Assembly: GCF_040790665.1 (NCBI RefSeq)
Contig: NZ_CP160849.1
Span: 1,637,501 to 1,701,500 of the forward strand
Reading direction: 5' to 3'
Source of the DNA: Sulfitobacter pontiacus
Lineage (GTDB): Bacteria; Pseudomonadota; Alphaproteobacteria; Rhodobacterales; Rhodobacteraceae
DNA length: 64,000 nt
Shown: one piece after another, positions 8,766 through 17,265 of the stretch
Layout: the number at the start of each line of letters is the position of its first letter
Numbering within the stretch: the stretch's first letter is position 1
Program-made: the position numbers and the translations under genes
The notes under the pieces: generated by a model
Told to the model about the DNA's origin: nothing
The model's input: only the letters and a program-made list of their open reading frames with translations
Database searches by the model: none

Positions 8766-11357
8766 ATGACGCTTTTCACCGCCAAGGATGACGACCACTC
8801 GCCCGATCAGGGTCTCAAGTCGATCCGTTGGCCCCTGCGTCTGACCTGGGCCGGTATCTGGGCCGAGGTGTTGGTGCAGGCGTTCTGGCCGCTGATCGCC
8901 TTGGTGCTGGCTGTTCTCGCGGTGCTGATGCTGGGGCTGCACGATACCGTGTCGATGTCCGTCGTGACGGGCGCTGTCGTGGCAGTGACGCTGGCCGCTG
9001 TCGGGGCGCTGGTCTATGCGCTGCGCCATTTACGCATCCCCCGCCGGATAGAGGCGCTGACCCGCCTTGACGCCAGCCTACCCGGACGCCCCATTCAGGC
9101 GCTGATGGATGTGCAGGCGATCGGCACGGGGGATGATGCCTCTGCTGCGGTGTGGCAGGCGCATCAGCGCCGCATGGCCACCCGTGCCGCCGCTGCGCAG
9201 GCGGTGCCCGCGGACTTGCGCATTGCGCGTCGTGATCCCTTTGCCCTGCGCTATGTCGCGCTGCTGGCTTTCGTTACGGCGCTGGTCTTTGGGTCGGTGC
9301 TGCGCATCGGGTCGGTTGCGGGTCTGACGGCGGGCGGGGGGGCGTTGGCCTCCGGTCCGGTCTGGGAAGGCTGGGCGGAGCCGCCGCGCTATACCGGCAA
9401 GCCGACGCTGTATTTGTCCGACCTTGCGGAGGGGCCGCTGAACCTGCCTGCCGGCACGCTGATCACCCTGCGCATGTATGGCGAAGTGGGGGCGCTGTCG
9501 GTTTCCGAGACCGTCTCGGGCCAGCCCCAGCCAGAGGGGGACACCCCCGCCATCGTGCAGGATTTCAAGGTCAGCCAAAGCGGGCAGATCGCCATCGACG
9601 GCCCGAACGGGCGGGCGTGGGACGTGACGATGCTGCCTGATGCCAAGCCGCAGGTCGAGATTGCAGGCCCGCCCGAGGTGACCGCCCTTGGCGAGATGCA
9701 ACTGCCCTTTGTGGCGCGGGACGACTATGGCGTCGAAGCGGGCGAGGCGCGGATTGATCTGGATCTGGCCGCTGTGGACCGCCGCTATGGGCTGGCGATC
9801 GACCCTGATCCGCGGACCGAGATGATCGTGCCGCTGTCGCTGCCCATTGCCGGGGACCGCCGCGATTTCGAAGAGAACCTGATCGACGATTTTTCCAAAC
9901 ATCCGTGGGCCAACCTGCCGGTCACCGTCACGCTGAGCGTGCTGGATGCGTCGGAACAACAGGCGACCACCCCGCCGACGCAGATGATCCTGCCGGGGCG
10001 ACGCTTTTTCGATCCGCTGGCGGCGGCCGTCATTGAACAGCGGCGCGATCTGCTGTGGGCCAAGGGCAACGCCGACACCCTCGCGCAGGTCTTGCGGGCG
10101 GTGTCCTATCGTCCGGAGGATGTGTTCCGCTCTGACACGGCGGCGCTGCGCTTGCGGCGGCTGATTGAACGGATCGAAATTCGCGCCCGCTATGGTTTGT
10201 CCGACGAGGTGCAAACCGAGATCGCGGATGATCTATGGGATCTGGCGATTGAACTGGAGGAAGGCGTGCTGGCCGATGCGCTGGACCGGATGCGCCGCGC
10301 ACAGGAGCGTTTGCAAGAGGCGATGAAGAACGGCGCCTCGGACGCCGAGATCGCAGAGCTGATGGAAGAGCTGCGCCGCGCCACCGACGACTATATGCGC
10401 CAGCTGCAACGCCAGCAGGCGCAAGAAGGTGAGAACGGCGACCAGCAGCAAGGCCAGCAGGGCGAGACCATGCAGATGACGCAGGACGACCTGCAACGCA
10501 TGATGGACCGGATTCAGGAGCTGATGGAGCAGGGTCGCATGGCAGAGGCCGAACAGGCGTTGCGCGAGCTGCAAGAGATGATGGAGAACATGCGCGTTAC
10601 TCAAGGCCAGCCGGGCGAAGGGGGGCAATCCGAGGGTGAACAGGCGATGGAGGGGCTGGCCGATAGCCTGCGTGAGCAGCAAGAGCTAAGCGATCAGGCG
10701 TTCCGCGATTTGCAGGACAGGTTCAACCCCAATGCCGATGACGGCCAGCAACAGGGTCAGGACCAGGGCCAGCAACCCGGCCCGCAACAGGAGGGCAACC
10801 AGCCCGGCCAACCGGGGCAGCAGCCGGGCCAGAACAACGGCCAGGGCGAACCCGGGCAGGGACAGGGATCGATCGCTGACCGTCAGCAAGCGCTGCGCGA
10901 TGAGCTGCGCCGTCAGGAAGGGCGTCTGCCCGGTGGCGGCACCCCCGAAGGTGACGCCGCGCGCGATGCGCTGGACCGTGCCGGCCGCGCGATGGACGGC
11001 GCCGAAGAGGCTTTGCGCCGCGACGATCTGGCCGAAGCGATCGATAACCAATCGCAGGCGATGGAAGCGCTGCGCGAGGGCATGCGCGCCTTGGGCGAGG
11101 CGATGGAACAGGACCAGCAAGCGTCCGAGCCAGGGCAAGGCACCGCGCAGGGCAACCGCCGTGCCGAGAACACGGACCCTTTAGGGCGCGAGCAGGGGGC
11201 GAATGGCGCGCAGGGGTCAGAGGGTGATCTGGCGCTGGATAATGACGCCTATGGCCGCGCGCGTGAACTGCTGGACGAGATCCGCCGCCGCTCGGGCGAG
11301 GCGACGCGGCCGGAGGTCGAACGCGACTACCTGCGCCGTCTGCTGGACCGCTTCTGA
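8766..11357 (+). CDS. TIGR02302 / DUF4175 family membrane protein with low-complexity C-terminus
   Basis: An 863-residue protein of the alphaproteobacterial TIGR02302 family, function unknown. Two hydrophobic segments lie near residues 38-80 and a third near 155-175; a large periplasmic-type region follows. The C-terminal third is charged and helical, with many Glu, Gln, Met and Arg, then a Gln/Gly/Pro-rich tract about residues 655-705 (QQQGQDQGQQPGPQQ and similar). A final conserved helical part ends in YLRRLLDRF. Its position downstream of lysA is probably conserved. A cell-envelope role is possible but not shown. Confidence 0.85.
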   Translation: MTLFTAKDDDHSPDQGLKSIRWPLRLTWAGIWAEVLVQAFWPLIALVLAVLAVLMLGLHDTVSMSVVTGAVVAVTLAAVGALVYALRHLRIPRRIEALTRLDASLPGRPIQALMDVQAIGTGDDASAAVWQAHQRRMATRAAAAQAVPADLRIARRDPFALRYVALLAFVTALVFGSVLRIGSVAGLTAGGGALASGPVWEGWAEPPRYTGKPTLYLSDLAEGPLNLPAGTLITLRMYGEVGALSVSETVSGQPQPEGDTPAIVQDFKVSQSGQIAIDGPNGRAWDVTMLPDAKPQVEIAGPPEVTALGEMQLPFVARDDYGVEAGEARIDLDLAAVDRRYGLAIDPDPRTEMIVPLSLPIAGDRRDFEENLIDDFSKHPWANLPVTVTLSVLDASEQQATTPPTQMILPGRRFFDPLAAAVIEQRRDLLWAKGNADTLAQVLRAVSYRPEDVFRSDTAALRLRRLIERIEIRARYGLSDEVQTEIADDLWDLAIELEEGVLADALDRMRRAQERLQEAMKNGASDAEIAELMEELRRATDDYMRQLQRQQAQEGENGDQQQGQQGETMQMTQDDLQRMMDRIQELMEQGRMAEAEQALRELQEMMENMRVTQGQPGEGGQSEGEQAMEGLADSLREQQELSDQAFRDLQDRFNPNADDGQQQGQDQGQQPGPQQEGNQPGQPGQQPGQNNGQGEPGQGQGSIADRQQALRDELRRQEGRLPGGGTPEGDAARDALDRAGRAMDGAEEALRRDDLAEAIDNQSQAMEALREGMRALGEAMEQDQQASEPGQGTAQGNRRAENTDPLGREQGANGAQGSEGDLALDNDAYGRARELLDEIRRRSGEATRPEVERDYLRRLLDRF

Positions 11358-11409
11358 TAGGATTGATGACCCAAGGACAGGGCCGCCAAAAGGACGGGCC
11401 CGATCCGTT

Positions 11410-12318
11410 TTAGCTGCCCGACTGCGACGCCCGTGCATCCAGCCATTGCAGTGTTGATTGCAACATCCCGTCCAGCCATTGGCGCGCGCTGTCCACCTGC
11501 GCGACGTAAAGCGCAAGATAGGGGCGCAGCGCGGGCACCGCTTCCGAGATTTGCGGCGAAAAGACGTATAGCAGCACCAGCACAGAGGCGAGCGCGACAA
11601 TCAGCACGAACCCGCGGCTGAACCCGCTACGCTGTTTCGTGTCCGCATGGGTATCGCGCCCGGCGTCTGCGCCCGTGTTCGGGATCACGCGCCGTTCTGA
11701 TCCGGTGCGCAGGGTGGAATTGATCTCTTCGATATCGGGCAGCAATTCGCGGCGCGATGCAACGGCCGCCGCGGCGGCTGTGGTCTCGGCAACGCTGTGC
11801 TGCTCTTCGCCGCGCAGACGCGACATGCGGGCCTTGGCCTGCTGCGCGCGGTCGCTTTCGCTGGGTTGGTCTGCTTCTTCAAGCCCCAGATCGGGCTGGC
11901 TTTCAAGGGTCTGAGCCTGACGGCGACGGCGGGCTTCTTGTTCCGCCTCGGCCTCTTGCCGGAGAATATCGGCGACCGAAGGGTCAAGCTGCTTGCGCGG
12001 TGGCGGGGCGGGATGCGCGGGTTCGCCCGCGTCGGGGTCTTCCGCTGCGTCTTCGTCGGGCTCGGGTGGGCTTGCTGGGGCGGGCGCATCTGCATCGCCT
12101 TCGGGCGCGACGCCGTCATCCGCATCATCGCGCGCCGACAGAGCGGCGGAAACCGTGCTGATCCTGCTGTCGTCCTCTTCATCGAGAGGGGGGAAATCGG
12201 GGTGATGCTGGAACCAGGTCTGGCCACAGTTCGAACATTGCACATCGCGACCGGAAGAGGGCATCACCTCGTCCGGGACCTCGTACTGCGCATCGCAATT
12301 GGGACAGATCAGTCTCAT
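11410..12318 (-). CDS. MJ0042-type zinc-ribbon single-pass membrane protein
   Basis: A 302-residue protein with an N-terminal zinc ribbon: CPNC (Cys5, Cys8) and CSNC (Cys28, Cys31) within MRLICPNCDAQYEVPDE. A long acidic, Pro/Ala-rich linker follows, then one hydrophobic segment near residues 233-256 (FVLIVALASVLVLLYVF) and a short C-terminal tail. This architecture is common in alphaproteobacteria; the function is not known. It is divergent from ftsE with 159 bp between start codons and convergent with the DUF4175 gene. Confidence 0.85.
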   Translation of the reverse strand: MRLICPNCDAQYEVPDEVMPSSGRDVQCSNCGQTWFQHHPDFPPLDEEDDSRISTVSAALSARDDADDGVAPEGDADAPAPASPPEPDEDAAEDPDAGEPAHPAPPPRKQLDPSVADILRQEAEAEQEARRRRQAQTLESQPDLGLEEADQPSESDRAQQAKARMSRLRGEEQHSVAETTAAAAAVASRRELLPDIEEINSTLRTGSERRVIPNTGADAGRDTHADTKQRSGFSRGFVLIVALASVLVLLYVFSPQISEAVPALRPYLALYVAQVDSARQWLDGMLQSTLQWLDARASQSGS

Positions 12319-12477
12319 GTTGCGCCCCGAACCATTGGAAACCTCTTCGTTTTCACGTCAGATCAACCTTATGTCCTAGAAAACCGTAGGAAAAGTGCAA
12401 TCTTCATGCAATGGCTGCGCCGGGGTGCATTGAAACCCAAGCGGTGCTGGGGCACAACAGTTCAAACCAAGCGGGAT

Positions 12478-13161
12478 ATGCGTGTGATCGAGTTTGAAAA
12501 CGTGGCCTACAGCTATGGCGGGGGCGAGCTTTTGTCCGATATCTCGGTCAAGCTGGCGCCGGGGTCGTTCCATTTTCTGACGGGTCCGTCCGGCTCTGGC
12601 AAGACCACTTTGATGAAGCTCTGCTATGGCGCGCTTCTGCCCACGGCGGGGCATGTGTCGCTGTTTGGCAAGGACGTGCGTGCGATGGACCGCGATGATA
12701 TCGCGATGATCCGGCGACGTGTCGGTGTGGTGCACCAAGATTGCCAATTCCTGAACCATTTGCCGGTTGCGGAAAACATCGGTTTGCCGCTGACCGTGTC
12801 GGGCCGCCATGCGGAAACCGGCGGCGACGATCTGCAAGAGCTGCTGTCGTGGGTCGGGCTGAGCAGCCGCGCCGAGGCCCTGCCGCCAGAGCTGTCGGGC
12901 GGTGAACGCCAGCGCGCGGCGCTGGCCCGTGCGGTGATCATGTCGCCCGATGTGGTGCTTGCGGATGAACCCACCGGCAACGTCGATTGGGAAATGTCGC
13001 AGCGCCTGCTTCGCCTGCTGGTAGAGCTGAACCGCATGGGCAAGACCGTGTTGATCGCGACCCACGATCTGGGGCTGATCCGTGCCACCAAGGCGCAGGT
13101 GCAGGCGCGTGTCTTGCGCATCGCTAACCGGCGCATCCAGTTGGCGGGGGCGGATCTATGA
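12478..13161 (+). CDS. ftsE: Cell-division ATP-binding protein FtsE
   Basis: ABC-type ATPase that works with FtsX at the division septum to control peptidoglycan hydrolases. It shows Walker A GPSGSGKTT (residues 37-44), the Q-loop region VVHQDCQFL, signature LSGGERQRAALARA, Walker B VVLADEPTGNVD and the switch His in ATHDLGL. The start is uncertain: ATG 12478 gives MRVIEFENV, while GTG 12484 gives VIEFENV, a common FtsE start, and neither has a strong ribosome site. The open frame runs far upstream but is antisense to the zinc-ribbon gene. The stop overlaps the ftsX start as ATGA. Confidence 0.93.
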   Translation: MRVIEFENVAYSYGGGELLSDISVKLAPGSFHFLTGPSGSGKTTLMKLCYGALLPTAGHVSLFGKDVRAMDRDDIAMIRRRVGVVHQDCQFLNHLPVAENIGLPLTVSGRHAETGGDDLQELLSWVGLSSRAEALPPELSGGERQRAALARAVIMSPDVVLADEPTGNVDWEMSQRLLRLLVELNRMGKTVLIATHDLGLIRATKAQVQARVLRIANRRIQLAGADL

Positions 13162-14063
13162 AAATGCTGCGCATTGCGCTGACCGCGCTGTGGAACGGCG
13201 ACCGTCAGGCGGACCGTGTGGTGCCGCCGTCGGGGTTTACGGCGCAGTTGACCCTGTTTGCCGCCGGAACGATGGCGTTTCTGGCGGTCTTTGCGCTGGC
13301 TCTGTCGCTGGCGTCGGGGCGGTTGGCGAATATCTGGGGGCAAGAGTTGGCACGCACCGCGACGATCCGGGTTGTGGCCCCCATCGACCAGCGCAGTGCC
13401 CAGACCGAGGCCGCCTTGCGCATCCTCGAGACGACCAAAGGCGTCGCCACGGCCCGCGCTCTCACGGATGAAGAGCAGCAATCCCTGCTGGCCCCCTGGT
13501 TCGGGCCGGAACTGGCCATTGATGCCCTGCCGGTGCCCCGCCTGATCGAGATCATCGAAGAGGACGACGGCATGGACGCCGATGGCCTGCGCCTGCGCCT
13601 CGCGGCAGAGGTGCCGGGGGCGGTTCTGGACAATCACAGCCGCTGGCGCGCGCCGCTGGTCAAGGCCGCGTCGCGTCTGAAGCTTCTGGGCTGGGTCTCC
13701 ATGATCCTGATCATCGCGACGCTGGCCGCGATGGTGACACTTGCCGCCAATGCGGCGCTGTCGGCCAACGCTCAGGTCATTGCCGTTTTGCGTCTGGTGG
13801 GCGCGACCGACAGCTATATCGCGCAGGCCTTTATCCGGCGTTTCACCCTGCGCGCGCTGACCGGCGCTGCGGCAGGCACGGGGGTCGGGCTGCTGGCGAT
13901 ACTGCTGTTGCCAAGCACCGCTGACGCGGGGGGCTTTCTGACGGGTTTGGGCTTTCAGGGCTGGCACTGGGTTGTGCCGCTGGTGATCCCGTTTCTGTCC
14001 GGTGGCGTCGCCTTTGCGGCCACAGGGGCGGCCGCGCGCCGTACATTAAAGGAACTCGCATAA
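13158..14063 (+). CDS. ftsX: Cell-division permease-like protein FtsX
   Basis: Membrane partner of FtsE. It is 301 residues with about four hydrophobic segments: one near residues 33-55, then a large extracytoplasmic domain (WGQELARTATIRVVAPI, with the AETEAAL/RILE-type region), then three C-terminal segments near 180-205, 230-252 and 268-290. This matches the FtsX layout. It overlaps ftsE by 4 bp and touches plsC by 1 bp (TAATG), so the three genes are translationally coupled. Confidence 0.93.
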   Translation: MKMLRIALTALWNGDRQADRVVPPSGFTAQLTLFAAGTMAFLAVFALALSLASGRLANIWGQELARTATIRVVAPIDQRSAQTEAALRILETTKGVATARALTDEEQQSLLAPWFGPELAIDALPVPRLIEIIEEDDGMDADGLRLRLAAEVPGAVLDNHSRWRAPLVKAASRLKLLGWVSMILIIATLAAMVTLAANAALSANAQVIAVLRLVGATDSYIAQAFIRRFTLRALTGAAAGTGVGLLAILLLPSTADAGGFLTGLGFQGWHWVVPLVIPFLSGGVAFAATGAAARRTLKELA

Positions 14064-14794
14064 TGTTGCAGTGGATACGATCCTTGTCCTTCATCGTGCT
14101 GGCCACGGTCTATATGCCGCTTCTGGGGCTGTTTTACGCGCCTTGGGCCATGTTTTCGCGGCGGGGGGCCTATGCGGCGTGCAAGGCCTATGCGGCGGGG
14201 ACCATGTGGATGGCGAAGGTCATCGTCGGGTTGCGGTGCGAGGTGCGGGGCGACGTGCCGGACGGGGCCGTGTTGGTGGCCGCCAAACACCAGTCTTTCC
14301 TTGATATCCTGATGATCTTTCACATTCTGCCACGCGCGAAATTTATCATGAAACGCGAGATCCTGATGACGCCGGTGATCGGGCAATATGCCAAGCGTAT
14401 GCAGATGGTCGCGGTGAACCGTGGTAAACGTGGTGCGGCGATTTCCAAGATGCTGGCCGATGTCAAAGCGGGCGAGGCCGAACCGGGCCAGCTTGTCATC
14501 TATTCGCAAGGCACACGCGTCGCGCCCGGTCTATCGGTACCCTATAAGGCAGGCACTGCCGCACTTTACGAGCAGATGAACCAGCCCTGTGTCCCCGTCG
14601 CCACCAATGCCGGTTACTTCTGGCCACGGCGCGGGCTGTACCGGCGTCCGGGTGTGGCAGTGGTCGAGTTCCTGACCCCCATCGCGCCGGGGTTGGAGCG
14701 GGCCGCCTTCATGAAGCGGCTTGAAGAAACGGTCGAGACACGGTCGGACGCGCTCTTGGCCGAAGCGGGGTTCAAAGCCCCTCAACCGAGATAG
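14063..14794 (+). CDS. plsC: 1-acyl-sn-glycerol-3-phosphate acyltransferase
   Basis: Makes phosphatidic acid by acylating lysophosphatidic acid at the inner membrane. It is 243 residues: an N-terminal hydrophobic segment (SLSFIVLATVYMPLLGLFYAPW), then the acyltransferase HX4D motif in KHQSFLD, the FIMKREI block and YSQGTRVAPG in place of the more usual FPEGTR. The YSQGTR form is common in alphaproteobacteria. It is coupled to ftsX. A terminator-like hairpin at 14853-14880 separates it from the convergent lpd gene. Confidence 0.88.
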   Translation: MLQWIRSLSFIVLATVYMPLLGLFYAPWAMFSRRGAYAACKAYAAGTMWMAKVIVGLRCEVRGDVPDGAVLVAAKHQSFLDILMIFHILPRAKFIMKREILMTPVIGQYAKRMQMVAVNRGKRGAAISKMLADVKAGEAEPGQLVIYSQGTRVAPGLSVPYKAGTAALYEQMNQPCVPVATNAGYFWPRRGLYRRPGVAVVEFLTPIAPGLERAAFMKRLEETVETRSDALLAEAGFKAPQPR

Positions 14795-14848
14795 GCGCTG
14801 CCCCTACCGATCGGCGCGCACGACGGATAGAGCACGACGGTTAGAACA

Positions 14849-14880
14849 CAAAAAAGGGTGGGCCAAACGGTCCACCCTTT
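14849..14880. terminator. Bidirectional terminator between plsC and lpd
   Basis: A 12-bp stem (14853-14864 with 14869-14880, one G-T wobble) around a 4-base loop AAAC. On the minus strand the stem is followed by TTTTTTG, a good tract for ending the lpd operon. On the plus strand only TTT follows, so it is weaker for plsC. It sits in the short gap between the two convergent genes. Confidence 0.8.
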
Positions 14881-14904
14881 GTCGTTTCAATACAGGCGGC
14901 TGCC

Positions 14905-16293
14905 TTACATGTGGATCGGGCCATCGCCACAGGCCAGCGCCGCTTCGCGGACCGCTTCGGAGTAGGTCGGGTGCGCATGGCAGGTCATTGCCAGATCCTC
15001 GGCAGAGGCACCGAATTCCATTGCAACGCAGACCTCGTGAATCAGATCACCGGCACCGGGGCCGATGATATGCGCGCCGAGGATGCGGTCGGTTTCCTTG
15101 TCGGCGATCAGCTTGACGAAGCCTTCGCCCGCGAAGACGGCCTTGGCACGGGCGTTGCCCATAAAGCTGAACTTGCCGACCTTATAGGCGCGGCCTGCTT
15201 CTTTCAGCTGCTCTTCGGTGGCACCGACATTGGCAACCTCGGGGTGGGTGTAGATCACGCCGGGGATCACGCCATAGTTCACGTGGCCATGTTTGCCCGC
15301 CACGACCTCTGCTGCGGCCATGCCTTCGTCTTCGGCCTTATGCGCCAGCATCGGACCTTCAATGACGTCGCCAATAGCGTAGATGCCTTTGACCGAGGTT
15401 TCCCAGGTGTCGCTTACCGCGATCTGGCCGCGTTTGGTCAGCTCGACCCCCAGACCTTCAAGGCCCAGCCCGTCGTGGAACGGCTTGCGGCCTGTGGAGA
15501 CGAGAACAACATCGGCGTCCAGCGTATGTTCGCTGTCATCCTTGCGCAGCTTGTAGGTCACCTTGGCTTTGGTCTTGGAAGCTTCGGTGCCTTGTACGGC
15601 GGCACCCATGACGAAGTTGACGCCCTGCTTTTTCAGGATGCGCATAAAGTTCTTCTGCACTTCGCCGTCCATGCCGGGGGTGATCGCATCGAGATATTCG
15701 ACAACCGTCACCTCGGCCCCCAGACGCGCGTAGACAGAGCCGAGTTCGAGCCCGATGACGCCCGCGCCGATCACGACCAGCTTTTTCGGGATCTTGTTCA
15801 GCGACAGGGCGCCGGTGGAGGTGACGACGACCTTTTCGTCAACCTCGACACCGGGAAGGGCAGAGGGTTCGGAGCCCGTGGCGATGATGATGTTCTTGGC
15901 CTCGTGGACCTCGTCGCCGACCTTGACCTTGCCGGCTTCGGGGATGGTGGCCCAGCCCTTGATCCAGTCGATCTTGTTCTTCTTGAACAGGAACTCGATC
16001 CCCTTGGTGTTGGTGTCGATCGTGTTCTGTTTGTAGGTTTGCATCTGCGCCCAATCGACCGAAGGGCTTTTACCCTTGAGGCCCATATCGGCAAAGTTGT
16101 GTTCGGCTTCGTGCAGCATATGCGTGGCATGCAGCAGCGCCTTGGACGGGATACAGCCGACGTTCAGGCAGGTGCCGCCCAACGTCTCGCGGCCCTCGAC
16201 ACAGGCGGTTTTGAGGCCCAGTTGGGCGCAGCGGATGGCGGATACATAGCCGCCGGGGCCGGATCCGATGATGATGACATCGTAGCTGGACAT
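14905..16293 (-). CDS. lpdA: Dihydrolipoyl dehydrogenase (E3)
   Basis: Flavoprotein that reoxidises the lipoyl groups of 2-oxoacid dehydrogenase complexes and passes electrons to NAD. The 462-residue length is normal. It shows the FAD motif GSGPGG (10-15), redox-active Cys42 and Cys47 in [13 protein letters not shown], a second dinucleotide motif [13 protein letters not shown], the GDV segment [13 protein letters not shown], and the C-terminal His-Glu pair in HAHPTYSEA. It is last in the suc operon, after sucA, sucB and two MAPEG genes, so it is probably the E3 of the 2-oxoglutarate dehydrogenase complex. AAGGAG lies seven bases before the start. Confidence 0.96.
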   Translation of the reverse strand: MSSYDVIIIGSGPGGYVSAIRCAQLGLKTACVEGRETLGGTCLNVGCIPSKALLHATHMLHEAEHNFADMGLKGKSPSVDWAQMQTYKQNTIDTNTKGIEFLFKKNKIDWIKGWATIPEAGKVKVGDEVHEAKNIIIATGSEPSALPGVEVDEKVVVTSTGALSLNKIPKKLVVIGAGVIGLELGSVYARLGAEVTVVEYLDAITPGMDGEVQKNFMRILKKQGVNFVMGAAVQGTEASKTKAKVTYKLRKDDSEHTLDADVVLVSTGRKPFHDGLGLEGLGVELTKRGQIAVSDTWETSVKGIYAIGDVIEGPMLAHKAEDEGMAAAEVVAGKHGHVNYGVIPGVIYTHPEVANVGATEEQLKEAGRAYKVGKFSFMGNARAKAVFAGEGFVKLIADKETDRILGAHIIGPGAGDLIHEVCVAMEFGASAEDLAMTCHAHPTYSEAVREAALACGDGPIHM

Positions 16294-16380
16294 GGAAGGT
16301 CTCCTTGGTGGTCGGGAATTGGGGTAGAGTAGAAGAGGTGGCGTTCAGGCATGAAGGGGCGGGGCGTGTTGCGGTCAAGG

Positions 16381-16439
16381 CTAGGGGGCGCTGCCCCCGT
16401 GCGCAAGCGCACGCCCCCGGGATCTATGCCATTTGGAAG
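16381..16439 (+). repeat. Intergenic palindromic element, copy 1
   Basis: GC-rich hairpin cluster: GGGGGC/GCCCCC at 16384-16398 followed by GTGCGC/GCGCAC at 16399-16412, with GGGGGCG also able to pair with CGCCCCC at 16412-16418. It is followed by GGGATCTATGCC and ATTTGGAAG. A related arrangement occurs in the opposite orientation at 37111-37155. It lies in the gap between lpd and the MAPEG gene, so it would be transcribed inside the suc operon and may slow or process the message. Confidence 0.5.
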
Positions 16440-16440
16440 A

Positions 16441-16836
16441 TCAAAACAGCGCGGCCAGCAGCATCAGCACGGTTGCACCCAGGCCCACGGCCCAGATCAG
16501 CGAGCGTCCGGGACGCAGGCCAAGCGCATAGGCTGGCACATAGGCGACGCGGGCCGCGAGGAAGATCCATGCGAGAATGGCGGTGTAGGTCGTATTCTGG
16601 CCGGACATTTGCAGCACCACGACGGCGACGGCGAAAAGCGCCAGCGCTTCGAACATATTGTTGAACGCGCGGCCCAGACGGGCGGTCCTGTCAGAGAGCG
16701 ATTTCGACGGCTCTCGGTCGCGCGCGGACATGGTGTAGCCGGGGCCGACCTCGCGGTTGGCAGGGATCGCATAGGCCACAAAGGTCACGACCTGAAGCAG
16801 CGCTGCGAGGGTCAGAACGGTGAGTTCGGGTGTCAT
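16441..16836 (-). CDS. MAPEG-family membrane protein (second of a tandem pair)
   Basis: A 131-residue integral membrane protein with about four hydrophobic segments. The loop RLGRAFNNMFEALALFAVAVV matches the MAPEG pattern with Asn and Glu before the second helix, and RVAYVPAYALGLRPGRSLIW is typical of the last part. The eukaryotic members handle glutathione and eicosanoids; the bacterial role is unknown. It lies 12 bp after a paralogous gene, both within the 2-oxoglutarate dehydrogenase operon. Why they sit there is not clear. Confidence 0.82.
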   Translation of the reverse strand: MTPELTVLTLAALLQVVTFVAYAIPANREVGPGYTMSARDREPSKSLSDRTARLGRAFNNMFEALALFAVAVVVLQMSGQNTTYTAILAWIFLAARVAYVPAYALGLRPGRSLIWAVGLGATVLMLLAALF

Positions 16837-16848
16837 CTTGGCGGTCCG

Positions 16849-17235
16849 CTATAGCGCGAGGAAATAGAGAATGGCGGTGGCGGCAAAGCCCGCCAGCCAT
16901 GCGAGGGTCCGGATCGCGGGCACGCCAAGCGCATAGACCGGCAGATAGATGATCCGTGCGATGAGGAAGACCTGTGCGGCCAGCAGGGACGTGGCATTGG
17001 TGCGGTCCAGCATTTCGAGGATCAGCACCGCCGGGGCAAAGAGCGCCATTGCCACGATGGAGTTGTCCAATGCGCGTTTCAGCCGGGCCGTCATGCCGGT
17101 CATCGACCGGTCCTCGTCGCGCGACGAGAGCAGATAGCCCAGGCTGAGTTGTTGCGCACCGCCCAGAACCTGAAGCAAGATTGTCAGCATAACGAGCAGG
17201 CCATAGGCGGCGAGTATCGTGGTCTCTGTCATCAT
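16849..17235 (-). CDS. MAPEG-family membrane protein (first of a tandem pair)
   Basis: A 128-residue membrane protein similar in length and layout to the next gene: a hydrophobic start (TILAAYGLLVMLTILLQVL), then RLKRALDNSIVAMALFAPAVLIL, then ARIIYLPVYALGVPAIRTLAW. The MAPEG Asn is kept, but the Glu of the NxxE motif is replaced (NSIVA), so it may have diverged. It follows sucB by 30 bp. The two genes probably arose by tandem duplication. Confidence 0.8.
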   Translation of the reverse strand: MMTETTILAAYGLLVMLTILLQVLGGAQQLSLGYLLSSRDEDRSMTGMTARLKRALDNSIVAMALFAPAVLILEMLDRTNATSLLAAQVFLIARIIYLPVYALGVPAIRTLAWLAGFAATAILYFLAL

Positions 17236-17265
17236 TTGTCCTTTCTGGGCGGTGGGTGTGGTGGG

